From Ligustrum vulgare (lineage: Eukaryota; Streptophyta; Magnoliopsida; Lamiales; Oleaceae): a stretch of DNA of 64,000 nucleotides. Each line of letters begins with the position of its first letter. Position 1 is the first letter of the stretch. Positions 18,172 to 31,412 of the stretch are shown here, piece by piece. Both the position numbers and the translations under genes were made by a program. The notes under the pieces were generated by a model. That model did no database searches, was not told where the DNA came from, and saw nothing but the letters and a program-made list of their open reading frames with translations. Where the stretch lies: contig OY743172.1 of the NCBI GenBank assembly GCA_963555705.1, forward strand, positions 22,071,446 to 22,135,445, written 5' to 3'.

Positions 18172-21100
18172 TGTAACGATCCAAAAAATCTGATGTCATT
18201 TATTATCCATTATGTCGTAATAAAAGTATTTTAGAATTTATGTAATTATTTTGGAATCAAAAGAAAGAAAAACGTGTTTAAACGAAAGAGAATCGAAAAT
18301 ATTAAATAAAGATAAGTTACATCAAAAACGTATTTAAGTGACCCTTTGTTCGAGACTTTTTATAGTACTCCCAATCTCATTTGATTACATGTCATACATG
18401 TACGAACAAGTTCTCGAAGTGAATTTCGAGAATATGAAAACGGTTTGTCATTCTGAACAACGGTTAACCCTCGGTGAATTTATAAAGTTAAGACGGTAAA
18501 AACGGTTAAATCGAAAACAGTTTTGAGTGGCCTACTTTGAAAGGCCATAACTTTCTCCTCGATTATCCGTTTCTTGCGCCGTAAATTGTGTGTGAAAGTA
18601 CTCCGTGAGTAATTCGAAATGATACCAAGAAACCAAGATTTCGACTACGTTTGATACCCAAAATCTTAGCTCAGAAACTGGCCTACGAAACTGAATTTTG
18701 GAAAGTTTAACCATGACGTGGAACCTTAGGCTTCACACGGCTGTATGTAACTCCTCTTAGTCATCTCTAAACTTGTGACACCTCCCGCCTTGCACGGTTT
18801 AAAAACGCCAGCTCCTGCTTCCTTCTATCCTGGGAAGATAAGAACTAAATCAATTCCTTAGTTGCAAAGAAAAGATCAAGTCAGCTAAGGAAGGATTCAA
18901 GTGAGGCGTTGCCTTAATTTAATACGGCGTTGCCTTATTTTTAGTATAAATACCAGCAATTTGAACTGAAATCATACATCAAAAATAAGCCAAGAAATAG
19001 TGGGAAATAATGGTTCTTCTTTCCACCATAAATTATAGAGCTTTTGTTAGAATTATGTTGGAGTATTTTTAGGATCAAGGCTTGTTAACTTGATAACATG
19101 TTCTTGATATCCTAAATGAAATTCTACACGATCAAAATAATAGTTCTTTCCTTCCAAAATTCTAGTTCAAAGTGCGAACGAAGGTTTAATTGTTCTTGAT
19201 ATCCTAAATGAAATTCTACTCGATCAAAATAATAGTTTTTTCCTTCCAAAATTCTAGTTCAAAGTGCGAATGAAGGTTTTGTTTTTGTTAGGATTAAGAA
19301 ATGTTAAATGCAATAACATGATCTTGATGTCCTAATTAATATTCTGCTTGTTCAAAATACATTAAACTCGTGAGAAATCCTAGAAATCAGAATTGACAGT
19401 GTTGAAACTGACTACAAGTATCGATAATGTGTTCATGGCTTATCGATATATCAATAAGTAGAAAGTATAGAACCTCGTTTAAGCACTTCTGGACTAAGGT
19501 GAGTGGAATATGTTTATTTGTCTACTTGAGTACGGGATCTCGTTATAATTACATATAATAGTTATGTTATCATTAAACTTGTCGTGATATTATTGTAATC
19601 TTGTTATCATCTTTATACCTGATACGAATTATGTTATAAGTGCCCTATATATAAAGTAATTATACATTGCTCTTGACTTGACTTGATCTTAACTTGACCT
19701 AACTTAAATATAGAGATCCGTCAGAGTAGTTATCTTGAATAATATGAAATAAGATTTGGGTAATCGTACGCTCTGCAGTGCACCTTCATGGTGAACCTTT
19801 GCATCAGAAAACTATCTACTAAACTAACTTAACTCATCTATATGCAACTCTCGAATATGTGAACTTGTCTCACTTGAATATTATCTTCATCTTGAATATG
19901 TAAGATTAATTTGTCTATGAGTAATACCTGAACTTTTATGGAATTAACTTGTCTTGACTGGACTTGTACTTAAATGATACTTCATGATGTGCTTTCATTA
20001 CACATGACATTAAAAGAATTTCCATGATTTTATTATGCACTGCATAGAAAGGAATTTCTTGATATTACAGTCACTCTATCCCGCTTGTCTCGACATACCT
20101 GCCACGGAGTCCAGTAATCGGATCACGATGTGTTTACACTTGTTAATGAATTTCAGGAATCTCGACTCCCTGCATGAAACACGTGGTATAGAAACCACGC
20201 TTGTAAAAGAACTTGTGGAATAAACTCCAAGCTTGAACTCAGGGTTACATTCCCTACTTGTGCGTGCTCGGGATAGTAGTTGATTTGTAATATGGGTCCC
20301 ATTAAAAGACATGTTTTCTTGAAAATACATGCATTGACATTAATCTTGAATACATGTCTTGACTCGACTTGTCTTGATTATATGACTTGAATATAGAAAT
20401 TTACTGGTTTAAATATGTAAGAAGTGATTTGAAGTATATGAAAATGACTTGTCTTGAACTTGGCTTGGGTCTGATCTTGAATATAAGCCTTGTCTTGAAT
20501 ATATGACCTGACTATGAGATATGAATATAGACTTGATTGATTTAATAAGTAAAGCTTGCACGAATCTTGAAATGTGAGGTTGGATTGTCTACGTGCAATA
20601 GCACATGTGCATCATACTTTACTCATTGGGCAAGTGTATGCTCATTCCACATCACATCTAATATTTCAGGTAATAATAAAAATGAAAAAAGAATTGGCGT
20701 AGATCTTTAGACTGCGAGAGACAGATTGTGTTGTGCTAGGTGACGACCTATGAGCTGTTTACTCACTGAACAAGGTCTTGTATTTGAATTATCAAACTTG
20801 CCATCTTATTATTATTTATTTTAAAATATTTTAAAGTCAAGATCTTATATTAATTTTTTATCGTTACTTTTTAAATGAATAAATTTTATTTTATTGTAAA
20901 GTTATTTTCAAATCCAAGTCAAGTGACGTCGTTTACGTCACGGGTTTATGAAAAGAAAAATAGAATATTTCCACAAATTGTTTTATGCGCCACATGTTGG
21001 CCTTTGAGTTTGAAAATAAAACAAAATTTTGGCCATGCGTCACAACTCAAGATATTCATGAAAATAAAACCAAGATATGTGACACATGGCCTATTCACGT

Positions 21101-21200
21101 GTCGGTTGTTGAATACAATAAAGGCTCTAAAACAAGTGTGTGAGGTGTTTCCGATTAGTTACGTAGGTCGCGGTTCAAAGTTTATCTACCACACCACCTC
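18172..21200 (+). mobile_element. Ty3/gypsy 3' LTR (left copy), right end uncertain
   Basis: Starts TGTAACGATCC after a polypurine tract. Contains a TATA box (TATAAATA, 18955-18962) with pyrimidine-rich downstream sequence, and a 92-bp tandem repeat at 19101-19284. No coding frame is supported; frames at 20035-20330 and 20875-21213 have no recognisable product. I could not find a matching CA terminus or TSD, so the right end is a guess. Right copy starts at 59837. Confidence 0.6.
19101..19284. repeat. 92-bp tandem repeat inside Ty3 LTR
   Basis: Two near-identical units beginning TTCTTGATATCC (19101 and 19193), followed by a degenerate third near 19319. Conserved in the right copy at 60766-60950, so it predates the duplication. 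Confidence 0.8.
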
Positions 21201-21498
21201 GATTAACATTTGAAATTCATTCACTGTGAGAAGGTTCAAAACCTAAAGACACCTTCATTTATGCATGAGTTTGGAAAACTTACACTAGAGATTTTTCAAG
21301 AATTTCATGCATTTTGAAAATGGTGAAGGATTGTTGAAAGAATTTTCTAAATGAATCATGGTATGCAAAGGTTGATGAAAAGGTAGAAAAATGGAATGAA
21401 AAAAGGGTCAAAAAGTTTGTACCAGTTGATTGTATGAGTTTGAACCAAGCGATCACACGTAACACATCTTTATAAAATATTCGAGAAAACTTGAAGCC

Positions 21499-21510
21499 AA
21501 GCGATCGCTT
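21499..21510. repeat. Palindrome AAGCGATCGCTT
   Basis: A perfect 12-bp palindrome. The right copy has two (63161-63172 and 63184-63195), so one unit was lost or gained between direct repeats. Confidence 0.8.
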
Positions 21511-21651
21511 GGTTATCTGAGATGACCTTTGGAGAATTTATTTTTCTTGCACCTTTTGATCTTGTACATAGCATTTCTTGAAAAGGCTGAATCATGAAGT
21601 GTTGGATCATTTGTAAATGTTGTATCTATTGACAATACACTTTTGATACTC

Positions 21652-21659
21652 TATATAAA
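21652..21659 (+). promoter_or_regulatory. TATA box of copia LTR (left copy)
   Basis: TATATAAA lies about 410 bases upstream of a copia-type gag start, consistent with an LTR promoter. LTR limits could not be set. The matching site in the right copy is 63338-63345. Confidence 0.6.
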
Positions 21660-22061
21660 AGGTTCAATGTTGGTTGATTCATACACACTTGAATTTCTCT
21701 TCTTTTCTCTACTTGCTTTTATCTTCTTGCATTAAACTTATCTTGTCATCTTGCATACAAACTTCTAGTATTCATTTACTGCAAATTTGAATACTAGGCT
21801 CTCTTGTGTTATTTATATAGTCTTTGTGTTCGGGTTTATTGTCGGGTATTGCACATTGGTCATCAAACAAACTACTGATTCCATTGTATCTTGGAGGCTT
21901 ATTTGGGTCCCTCGTGAATACATTTGATGGGACAAATGAAGTCTAAAGGAAAGCGATTTCCATGCCTTGGAATCTTAAAAGTTGCTACGAAGTATTGTCA
22001 TCACACCATCAACATTTGTTTCAACGGTCTTTAGACTTTATCTTCTATTATAATTATTGTG

Positions 22062-22230
22062 ATGGCATCAACGGTTTCTTCGCTTCGTGATCTTGCTATG
22101 GTCATCATAAAATTGGAAAGTTTTGAATGACCGAACTCAGGCGTTTGCAAAATAAGTTACATTTCCTACTCACTACTCTCAATGTGTTTTATATTCTTTC
22201 TACTCCGAACAAGTTACATTTTTTTTAATT
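22062..22230 (+). pseudogene. Ty1/copia gag start, fragment (left copy)
   Basis: ATG at 22062 opens a frame MASTVSSLRDLA...KLESFE then a TGA. After a frameshift the copia gag N-terminal block RLQNKLHFLLTTLNVFYIL follows to about 22215. Full copia gag is several hundred residues, so this is a short remnant. It follows an LTR-like promoter. The right copy (63748-63908) carries the same fragment with one substitution near the start (Met versus Asp codon) and an indel. Confidence 0.75.
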
Positions 22231-22285
22231 TAATATTCCAGGCTATAAAAGAATCGCTTTGGAGTTAACAAAATAGCCTAATTAG

Positions 22286-22617
22286 TAGGGGTGAACATGG
22301 TTTGGTTTGGCTGTTTGTAGCGGAATTTCAAATCAAACTGTTTAAAACGGTTTGAAAATTTTCAAAATCAAACCATTTCATTTCCTAAACCAAAACAAAC
22401 CATGTTTTACGGTTTGGTGCGGTTTAAAACCGTGGGTTGCAATCAAATAAATTAGTAGATCCTAAACCAAGGCACATTATTTTACGATAATGCAAGAAAG
22501 AATGAATGATTAATCTACCAATAGAAAATATCACAGATTTCGCAATCGATACACATCATTGAGTAAATGATCAATACCAACTTTATGGTCGATAACTAAG
22601 AAATACCCACTGACCAT
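22286..22617 (+). mobile_element. hAT-type MITE fragment
   Basis: Begins TAGGGGTGAACA with GGTTTGG/AAACCG-rich inner sequence, matching the left side of the element at 31421-32746. It is cut off by the Athila-like LTR starting at 22618. The same left end appears at 63973 in the right copy. Confidence 0.75.
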
Positions 22618-23600
22618 TGATAAGTGTATTTTATACACGTATTTATATGTCTAAATTGGAATATATTATTGTCGTTTTAGAATATATACTATTTAATTTT
22701 TGTTTATTTGTTTACTTTGTAGAAAATATCCCAAAAGATAAAGAATGAAGCAAATAATAGGAAAACTGCACATTTGAATACTAATTGGAGCGTAATTGAC
22801 CAAGTGAGAAGTTTATGACAACAACTGGAAAAGTTTCATGGTGCCAAAGAGACTAAATCAGAAGTTGGAGGACCAAATTGAAGGATTTAAGAGTTGAAAC
22901 GAGCAAATCGAGAAGACTATAAATGTTTGGGGACTGAATCGCTTTAATTGATAATTGAGGACTGAAGATGCAATTAAAATCCAGGGACCAACTTACACAG
23001 CCAGAGAAACATGAAAAGTGCACTAGACATTCAAACCACGCGATCGCGACCTTAAAAGGAGCGCGATCGCATGATAGTGCAAAAATCTAACCCAGGCCTA
23101 AAACCACCTTACCACGCAATCGCGTGGTTATACGCCTAGGCCACAGATCAGAATTATGTCGTGATTTTCAACAGATCTTGGGCTTTTTGACCTAGGTTTC
23201 TCCCTAACCTATAAATACAATATGTCTTGCACGAAAAAAGGACCTTTGCCTCTCCAAAGAACGAGCCACAATTGAAAAAACAACATCAAATTCTTGGGGA
23301 ATCAAGCATCGCAAAGGGGCGTAAATTGAAGATAATTGAAGAATTGACTCTTGGTGCAAGCGTTCCTTTCTTTATATTATTTTCAATGAACGTTTATTTT
23401 TGTTATTTTTTCTTTTTAATCATGATGTGTAACTAATTTCAATGTTGGGATGAACGATGTAACCTAGTTATATTATTTTAATTCTAAATTTCGTTGTTTT
23501 AATGATTTTGTTGCATGTATTGATTTATTATTGTTCTTAATGCGTGAATGAACTGACCACTTATTCATGATTAATTGAGTTATTTCCATAATTCGAGAGG
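22618..23600 (+). mobile_element. Athila-like Ty3/gypsy 5' LTR (right limit approximate)
   Basis: Starts TGATAAGTGTATTTTATACA, typical of plant Athila-group LTRs. TATAAATA at 23210-23217 would be the promoter. GCGATCGC-type motifs occur at about 23040 and 23063. A tRNA primer site could not be recognised downstream, so the LTR/internal boundary is not fixed. Short frames here (23227-23436) have no support. Confidence 0.65.
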
Positions 23601-23650
23601 CCCTTTTTGAGAGACTACATGGTTCCTCCTGTGGGGAACATTGGAACCTG

Positions 23651-25180
23651 CATAGCACCTCCTACAATCCAAGCCAACAATTTTGAGATCAAGACCTCTT
23701 TGATCTCACTGATCCAAAACTAGTGTATTTTTCATGGATTACCATTTGAAGATTCACATGCACATCTTCAGACCTTTTTGGAATTGCGTGATATGTAGAG
23801 CATGAATGGAGTCTCAGATGATGCAGTAAAATTGAAATTATTTTCGTTCACCTTGGGAGACAAAGTAAAGGCATGGTTCTACGCATTGCCACTTCACACA
23901 ATTACTACATTTGAAGCTATGAGCCAGAAGTTTGTAGATAAATTCTTCCCACCTGGTCGCATGTCAAAGCTCAGGCGTGAGATTTTTTCCTTCAATCAAC
24001 AGCCAGGTGAGTCAATATTTGAAGCATGGGAAAGGTTCAATGAGCTGAATCGACAGTGTCCTGCACATGAATCGCAGATTGGATCTTAGTTCAGACATTC
24101 TACAAATGGTTGACAAATGAAAACAAGAAACACGCCGACTCAACAACTGGGGGTCGGTAATGGATATGGCCTATGAAGAAGCGTCTAAAATCTTTACGAA
24201 GATGGCTGCCAACAGTTACCAATGGTATAGATCTGCACCTAAGTCTGGGGTAATTATTGCAGTTAATGAGATTACAGCATTAACTGCTAAATTGGATGCT
24301 TTGACAAAGAAAATCGACAGTATGGGTGTGCAGCCAGTTAATTCAGTCCAAACAGCTCTTTGTGATTTTTGTTTTGAAAATCACGCTGTGAATTTCTGTC
24401 CCATGCAGCATAATCAACCAAATCCAGAACAAGTCAACTTCGTGGGAAACAGACAGCAGAGTGGTCCTTGTTCACAAACTTACAATCCAAAAGGGATGAA
24501 ACATCCAAATTTTTCTTGGTCTAGTAATCAGAATGTTCAGCACCCACCTGGATTTGAACAACAACAACAATCTCAGAAAACCATGGCCAAGAACATGGAA
24601 ATGTTGATTCAGCTAGTCAAAAGTCAGAATGGTGAAATGTTGAATCAAGCGGCAGAAATAAAGAACTTGAAGAAACATATGGGGGAGTTGGCAACTAGCA
24701 GAGCAGACAGGTAGCTAGGGCAGTTACCGAGTAACACTGAAACGAACCCTCGTAAACATGTGAATGCGATAACAACAAGGAGTGAGGTTCAATTATTTGA
24801 AGTAACTGTAGAAGAGTATGAAAAGAAGAGGAATGAGAAACAAATTGGGGTGGAAGAACAGCATAGTGAGAAAGAACAGGGGTCTACTAAAGAAGCTCAA
24901 ATCGTTGAAGAAGAAGTTCGAGTAAGACCTCCAATCAAGGCTTATGTGCCTCCCATCCTATATCCACAAAGACAAAGGAAGCATCAGTTGGAGCAACAGT
25001 TTGTTAAATTCTTGGAATTTTTTAATAAATTGCATATCAGTATCCCGTTTGCTGAAGCTCTGGCTCAAATGACACTCTACCTAAAATTCATGAAAGAGAT
25101 GCTGTCAAATGAAAGAAAGTTTGTAGATTTTGAAACAGTGGCTCTCAGTGAAGAATGTAGTGCCATCTTGTAGAAAAAGT
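23651..25180 (+). pseudogene. Athila-like gag relic
   Basis: Capsid-type Retrotrans_gag domain: PPTIQANNFEIKTSLI near 23657, FHGLPFEDSHAHL, then KVKAWFYALP, FFPPGRMSKLR and ESIFEAWERF to about 24060. After a frameshift near 24090 the frame resumes at 24160 with MAANSYQW and a knuckle CDFCFENHAVNFC (24361-24400). A Gln-rich stretch and LGQLPSNTETNPRKHVNAIT follow. Stops are TAG near 23720, 23792, 24712 and 25171; the last is a plausible Gln (CAG) decay product. Gag forms the particle. Confidence 0.88.
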
Positions 25181-25566
25181 TACCACAAAAGCTAAAAGAT
25201 CCAAGGAGTTTCTATATCCCTTGTACTATTGGTAACTTTAGCTTCGATAATGTCTTATGTGATTTAGGGGCTAGTGTTAATTTGATGCATTTATCTGTGT
25301 ACAGGAAATTTGGTTTGGGAGAGCCTAAACAAACCAATATCACACTGAAGCTAGCAAACAAATCAATTCAATATCCATATGGAGGAGTTCAAACTAAAAG
25401 CTGCTTCAAAGTGGAGGAAGAGGTCAAGAAATCAGGAGGAAAGTTGAAGCATGGGAATAAGTTGGAGGAGGCTCTAATCACAAAACATGAGTTTGTGCAG
25501 GAAGAAAATGGATGGAGGGACATAAAGGAAAAAATGTCTAACATCCCTCAACCAATAGCTAAATAG
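25181..25566 (+). pseudogene. Athila-like protease, truncated
   Basis: The same frame continues after TAG 25171 with KLPQKLKDPRSF, PCTIG and the active-site block CDLGASVNLM (about 25258-25290), where Athila proteases have D-[LS]-GA. FGLGEPKQTNITLKLA follows. At about 25400 it jumps to an unrelated charged sequence to 25566, so RT, RNase H and integrase are deleted. Confidence 0.85.
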
Positions 25567-27935
25567 GAGGCCTTGGATTTCAAAAAAGTGAGAAAATGGG
25601 TAGAAAACTGCAAGGTAGGGAATTGAAAAATGTGCAAGGCTTTGAAGTCCTCTTTCAAGCCTCCATGATTTGGGAATGCAAAAAGTCGAGCTTTAGACTT
25701 AAAACAGAACGCTTGTTGGGAGGCAACCCAACATTTCTTCCCTTTTATTTATTAGGCTTACTTTATTTATTTCATGGTTGAATTGTAGATATATGCACGA
25801 TAAGTAACTTTTTTGAGTGTGTTGCATGTTACGACAATTTTATATGTTAGTCTATTGTTGCATATTTAGGTATGTTTTTGATTTCGCATATTTTAATAGG
25901 CTAGGATTTTTAATTTTCATCCCAACTCACACACACATTAGTTTAGTTCATGAATATAATGTATAGGAAATATTGTCATAAATCATGAAATGATAAGGGG
26001 GTTAAAAACGAGGTTGAAACTCAAAAGAGGATTATAAATCACTTCTGCCGGAATTACTGCGCGATCACGCAGTAGAATTCTCGCTCGATTGCGCGAACAT
26101 AATTTTTATAGAAATTGATATAGAATTTCACCATGCGATCATTGGCACTATATCCGTGCGATCGTGTAGCTGTACTGGGACCAAACTAGGCAGTTTTTAT
26201 GCTGTTCTTCATTCTTTCAATTTTAAACCTCATAAACTCATTTTTTTTCCTCCCCAAATCACCCCAAACATGATCTTCCATCATTTGTTCATGCCATAAA
26301 CATTTAGAAGTATCAAATACCTTGCTATTAACACTTCCAAATCAAGTAAAAGGTATGAATTCCTCTCCTCTTTCAAAGTTTGTGACAAATTGTTAACCTT
26401 TTTATAATTTTGTGATTTTTGAATCAAGGAGAATTGTAGTATGGGCTTAGGATAGTTGTTAAAGAATGTGAATTGTGCTTTAATGGATTAAAATTTGGGG
26501 TCAGCCATGTTTCCAAATGTATGCATATTCTTTGATTTTTGTAATGCACATGAAGTGTTTGATGATATGCCACAATGAGAATTTTGTGCAAATTTGAGAA
26601 AATTTTCCAAGCATTTATCTTCATGACATGTTTATCATTGATTGTATATGTTTAGTTCATGAGTTAGTTCACTACATCACAAAAAAAATCATGAAAACCA
26701 TTTGTACATCATGGCAACCCCAATGCAAGGCTACTGCGGCCGTTGCAAGTCCACTGTAGGCCATTGCAGCTGAAAACTGAGTCACGTCACCTACTTTTCC
26801 ATAATTTTTCATGACTCTATTGATCTTCAAATGAGCTGAATTTTTAATATGTTGTTGACTATGCTGTGAACTTTAAATATCAAAAGATGGCTGGGGGAAA
26901 TTTGTGTTTTTCTAGGCGATGTCAAGGCTTGAATATGTGTGGACCATTTTTGAAAATTCAAAATTTTGCTTTAACTTTACTTTGTGGGTGTGGTACTGAA
27001 CTTTGTTTCTTTTTGGTGTTTGTGATATCTAATGTTACTTATCTCTTGTTTGCAAGGTAAACACCTCAAACTAAGTCGAACAAAGCAAGAATATGGTCAA
27101 ATTCATTCAAATGCATTACTAATTGAAGCTTCAAGGCTACAAAACATCTCCATTGCACCTGGGAAGTTCTCATTCTCTCTCCTTTGTCTTGTTTTACATT
27201 TATGAATATTTTTGACAAACATTGAAGGCAATGTATCTTTCTAGTATGGGGGTGGAGAATCTCATTATTTCCATATTCATGCTTTTCATTTTATGTTTTC
27301 ATTCAATTTTTTTGGAACCAAAAAAAAAAAAAAATTGAAAATTTGTGTTGATTTATTTATTGTCTAGGATGTAGTTTGGATAAAATCTTGTTTTTGTTTG
27401 GATTTTGGACAACATAAAAACATGAGCTTCTTTTGAACTAGTTATGACTTGCTAGATTTCATATTCATCTCGCACATAGCCATTGTTAGATTATTACTTG
27501 TGTGGGGATTTGTTTAACACTTGTGAGGCAAGTTTTTTGCACCTTGAACTTAGGTATGACTTTTTAATCCCTTAACTTAGATCAAAAGACATCCGTCTCT
27601 AAATTAGAACCAAATATGCTCAAAAAGCAAGTTTGGGGTGGAATGGTTAGAATATACATGTATTGATAGGTTGGAGGTCTGTGATTTTTGGTTTTGCACT
27701 TTAGTCAAAGCAGTTTGGTCAACGGGCATAAACTATATCCCGCATAAAAATAGTAAAATGCTAAAGGTCTTATTCTACTCTCCAAATGACTTTTTGACTT
27801 GAGCAAGTAAGCTTTAAGGGTCTTTCAAACCTAGTACCCTAAACTCAACTGAGTTGGAAGCCATCAGCCCAAAGCTCATTACATGTTTCAATTAGAAAGC
27901 AAGTACGGAGAGTGGACTTACACATAAGACGCTAA
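25567..27935 (+). mobile_element. Athila-like 3' internal remnant, non-coding
   Basis: No supported gene. GGAGGCAACCCAAC at about 25720 and phrases such as AGTATGGGGGTGGAGAA (27243) and AGTTTGGGGTGGAA (27628) are typical of the 3' untranslated part of Athila/envelope-type Ty3 elements. CGATCG-rich motifs lie near 26060-26165. The 3' LTR is not in the window. Confidence 0.55.
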
Positions 27936-29017
27936 GGCTGCGTTCTCTTTGGCGTTTTCCAGCCGTTTTCCGTTTTCCATTTTCGAAAACGCGTTCTCTT
28001 GCGCCGTTTTCGAAAAAAAAAATTCGAAAACGTTTTCAAAATTTGTAAAGGAAATGGAAAACGTGAAAATCACGTTTTCCGCGTTTTCCGAAATTTTTTC
28101 CTTGTAAGTGGAAAACGCGCGTTTTCCGCGTTTTCCACTTAAAAATTTTTTTTAAAATAATCAAAAAAATTAGAAATTTGTCAAAATTTATCATTTTTAA
28201 TTACATTATTGGTCCCTAATTTTCAAAACTTGTCATTTTAATCCTCAAATTTTGAAATTTCTTTCGAAAATATCCTAATTTATTTGCAACTTAGGTCCCT
28301 CAACTTCAGATTTTGTTGCACATTAGTTCATAAATTTTACTTTTCTTTCAATTTAGTCATTTTCGTATTTGCTTTATAGGTCATTGTCTTCAAACATGTA
28401 TAACTTTTGATGTACAACTCCGAATTGCACTCTGTTTTTTGCGTAGAACTACAAATTCAACCATCTTTCTGAAGATGTATCATGTACTTAATTATTAAAT
28501 ATTTATTTTTTACTTTTGTATTGTAGACATTTATTTTGTAAGGGCATAATTAATTAACGTAAATTGATTTTTGCAAATTTTATTGAAACTTAAATTTTAA
28601 ACGTTATGAGTGCTTACTAGAAGGATGTATCTATATAAAGTATTAAATGGAACGATTACTTTAGAAGGAAAAATTATTACTCAAATGTGGAATGATTACT
28701 TTAGAAGGGCAACATGAATTTTTGAACTTTTTTGGTATAACAAAATTGTGTGATAGGGGTTATTTCATTTATTTTTGTTTTGTAACTCAAAATATGATAT
28801 CTTTATTTCATTTATATTCAAAAACAATATGGAATAATTTTCTTCAAAATTTTAAACAGAACGCGTTTTCCAGCTTTTCATTTTCGAAAACAGTTTTCAG
28901 AAATAACAAACCAAACGCGTTTTTAGCAATTTCGAAAAAAGTCACAGAAAATGGAAAACAGAAAACATTTTCGAAAATGAAAACAGGAAACTGAAATACA
29001 AAGAGAACGCAGCCTAA
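27933..29017. mobile_element. PIF/Harbinger-type non-autonomous transposon
   Basis: The 1079-bp body at 27936-29014 has perfect 15-bp inverted ends (GGCTGCGTTCTCTTT / AAAGAGAACGCAGCC) and 3-bp TSD TAA on both sides. GCGTTTTCC/CGAAAAC-rich subterminal arrays extend inside both ends. The internal plus frame 28692-28994 shows no transposase similarity. TSD and GG-starting TIR fit PIF/Harbinger (Tourist-like). Confidence 0.88.
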
Positions 29018-29718
29018 ACATCTTTAACTTTTCTGTTTAAGCCTTTATGACTCGGGTAATTAAGTCTAAGGGGGGGTTTTCTGAAGCTAGTACCCTAAAG
29101 TCGTCTGACTTGGGAGTTACCGACCTAAAACTCGCTACATGGGTCATATAGAAAGTAAGTCTGAAAAGTTCTGCACAAATTGGGGATTGCTTACTTTTGA
29201 CTTGTTGTGCATGCATATTTCTAATCTTGACTATCTTGTGGGGAAAAAGCAAAGAAAATATTTAAAAACCACTATAAACAAATCAGGGATGTGAGAGAAA
29301 AGCAGTAAGTAGTGATCATCCATGAGCGATGCAAGGAAAATCACTAGATTTTATTAGGATGACCGCATGGAATTTCAGGCTTGATTGTGCATAACAAGTT
29401 ACACAGTGTTAAGTAGATCCTTTGCATGAGTAGGAGTTCGACTTTGGCTATTCACATACACACTTGAAAATCTGGCACGAGATAACTAGAAATAATTTTT
29501 CTATGTTGTTCACAACTCTTGCTGATAGTATAAATTGATTTGGACTATTGAGGCATATGGTAAACATGTAGACACAAAAAAAAAATATTATACATTTGTT
29601 GCGGAAAAAGACTAAATATTAAATATCACATTTATTGAATAAAAGTTTAGCGATAATTCAGATGGAATAAGTTAATTCGTACAAATTTATAAAAATGACA
29701 ATTCTTGATAAAATGAAA
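29018..29718 (+). other. Athila-like 3' sequence beyond the MITE
   Basis: Non-coding. About 29068-29155 (CTAGTACCCTAAA...TACATG) is a diverged repeat of 27823-27885, left of the MITE, so the Athila remnant continues here with an internal duplication of roughly 190 bp. Confidence 0.45.
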
Positions 29719-29744
29719 TCTTACTTAATATTAAAGGAGGAGAA

Positions 29745-30910
29745 TTTCCCACCAATTTGACACAATTTTTTGTGATTTTTTTATACAATATTATATATAT
29801 TATATATTATATATTTCATTTATTTTCACACTCAACTTTTATTGCGTTCACACTCCAAAGACCAAAACTCAATTTTTATTGTGTTCACACTGTTACTTTC
29901 ACTTAAATATTTTTATGGATTTTTTTTTTTTTACTTATTTATATTTGATTATTTGTGTTTAAATCTCTCTTTTCATATTTTTTATTTTTATTTTTTAGTG
30001 TTTTGAATTTTGCAAATAAGTATTTGTGTGCAGTCATACAAATTCAATGCAAAATTTTCAGTTCAAAATTATATCGAAGTTGTATCACGCATCTAATACT
30101 AAATAAATCTTATTATATAAATTTGTTATAAATAATCTTATTTTTTTAGTTATTTAGTACATCTAAAAATTTGAGCTCCTTTGTATTGCGTTCTATTAAC
30201 TTAATTAGTATTTTTATAGAAAATTACATTTAATACATAAATAATTTTTTTCAATAATTGTGATATTTTATTGGTATCAATCTTATGGATGAATAATTTC
30301 GTTCTATCATACAAATCTAATATCGAATTCTCCCGCCAATTTGACACAAATTTTTGTGATTTTTTTTATACAATATTATATATTATATATTTCATTTATT
30401 TTCACACTCAACTTTTATTGCTTTCACACTCCAAAGACCAAAACTCAACTTTTATTGTGTTCACACTGCTATTTCCACTTAAATATTTTTATGGAGATTT
30501 TTTTTTTTTACTTATTTATATTTGATTATTTGTGTTTAAACCTCTCTTTTCATAATTTTTTTTTTATCTTTTGATGTTTTGAATTTTGCAAATAAGTATT
30601 TGTGTGCAGTCATACAAACTCAATGCAAAATTTTTAGTTCAAAATTATATCGAAGTTGTATCACGCATCTAATACTAAATAAATCTTATTGTATAAAACT
30701 TTTTATAAATAATCTTATTTTTTTAGTTATTTAGTACATCTAAAAATTTGAGCTCATTTGTATTGCGTTCTATTAACTTAATTAGTATTTTTATAGAAAG
30801 TTATATTTAATACATAAATAATTTTTTTCAATAATTGTGATATTTTATTGGTATCAATCTTATGGATGAATAATTTCGTTCTGTCATACAAATATAATAT
30901 CGAATTTTCA
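29745..30910. repeat. About 580-bp tandem duplication in Helitron 5' part
   Basis: CCAATTTGACACAA... at 29752 recurs at 30337 with all following landmarks (TTCACACTCCAAAGACC, AGTTGTATCACGCATC, TATGGATGAATAATTTCGTT) in order. The copies differ by small indels and substitutions, so the duplication is old. AT-rich, non-coding; the frames at 30271-30574 are chance. Confidence 0.85.
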
Positions 30911-31412
30911 TTTAAATTTATATCGAATATTTAATCAATTTGTATTAAATTTTATTTTAAATAATCATACTTTTAATTCAATATTTATGATTCTTAAATT
31001 TTTACAACAATAAGTAAATTGTCTCCCAATTTACTTAACTGATAATTGAGATGATCAATATTATATTATAATTTTCATCAAAAAATAATTACGTCGTATA
31101 AAACTTACAAAAACTTATAATATCATGAATTTGATGTATCTTTGTCAATCACAATTTTAGTTTTTTTTTTTTTTTATGATTATCGAATTCGTTTCTTATA
31201 CGTGTTGTTTTTCATTGTCAATGGTCAAAACAAATAAATCTTATCTTTTATAACATGATCTATATTATTAACTTTTTCATATATTGTTTGATTGTTCAGA
31301 GTACATGGACATTAGAGATCCTACATTTAAATATTTATTTTGAAAAGCAAATTTTTAGTGCGAGGAGAGAGTGAATAAGTATTATAAAACATGTCGTAAT
31401 TCGAAGTTTTCA

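Larger units (their letters stand above)
1..22318. repeat. Segmental duplication, left copy
   Basis: Sequence from the window start through the hAT MITE start near 22286 recurs at 53252-64000 in the same order and orientation, at roughly 97% identity by eye. Matching landmarks include the EPRV-A protein relics, the Ty3 LTR start (18172 and 59837) and the copia gag start (22062 and 63748). The right-hand parts are offset by about 41,665 bases. The left copy holds two extra insertions (6438-6893 and 7153-15598), each seen as an empty site in the right copy. The block extends beyond the left window edge. Confidence 0.95.

Noticed and set aside
20035..21213. Short ORFs in the Ty3 LTR, conserved in both genomic copies (61700-62878)
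   Set aside because: Conservation follows from the recent segmental duplication; no protein family, no codon pattern.
23450..23680. Athila primer binding site after the 5' LTR
   Set aside because: No recognisable TGGCGCC-type or initiator-Met site could be found; the boundary is left open.
28692..28994. 100-codon ORF in the Harbinger-type MITE
   Set aside because: No DDE transposase or Myb-like motif; the C-terminal part is the subterminal repeat in translation.
30271..30574. Overlapping Phe/Tyr/Ile-rich ORFs
   Set aside because: Chance frames in T-rich tandem repeat DNA of the Helitron.
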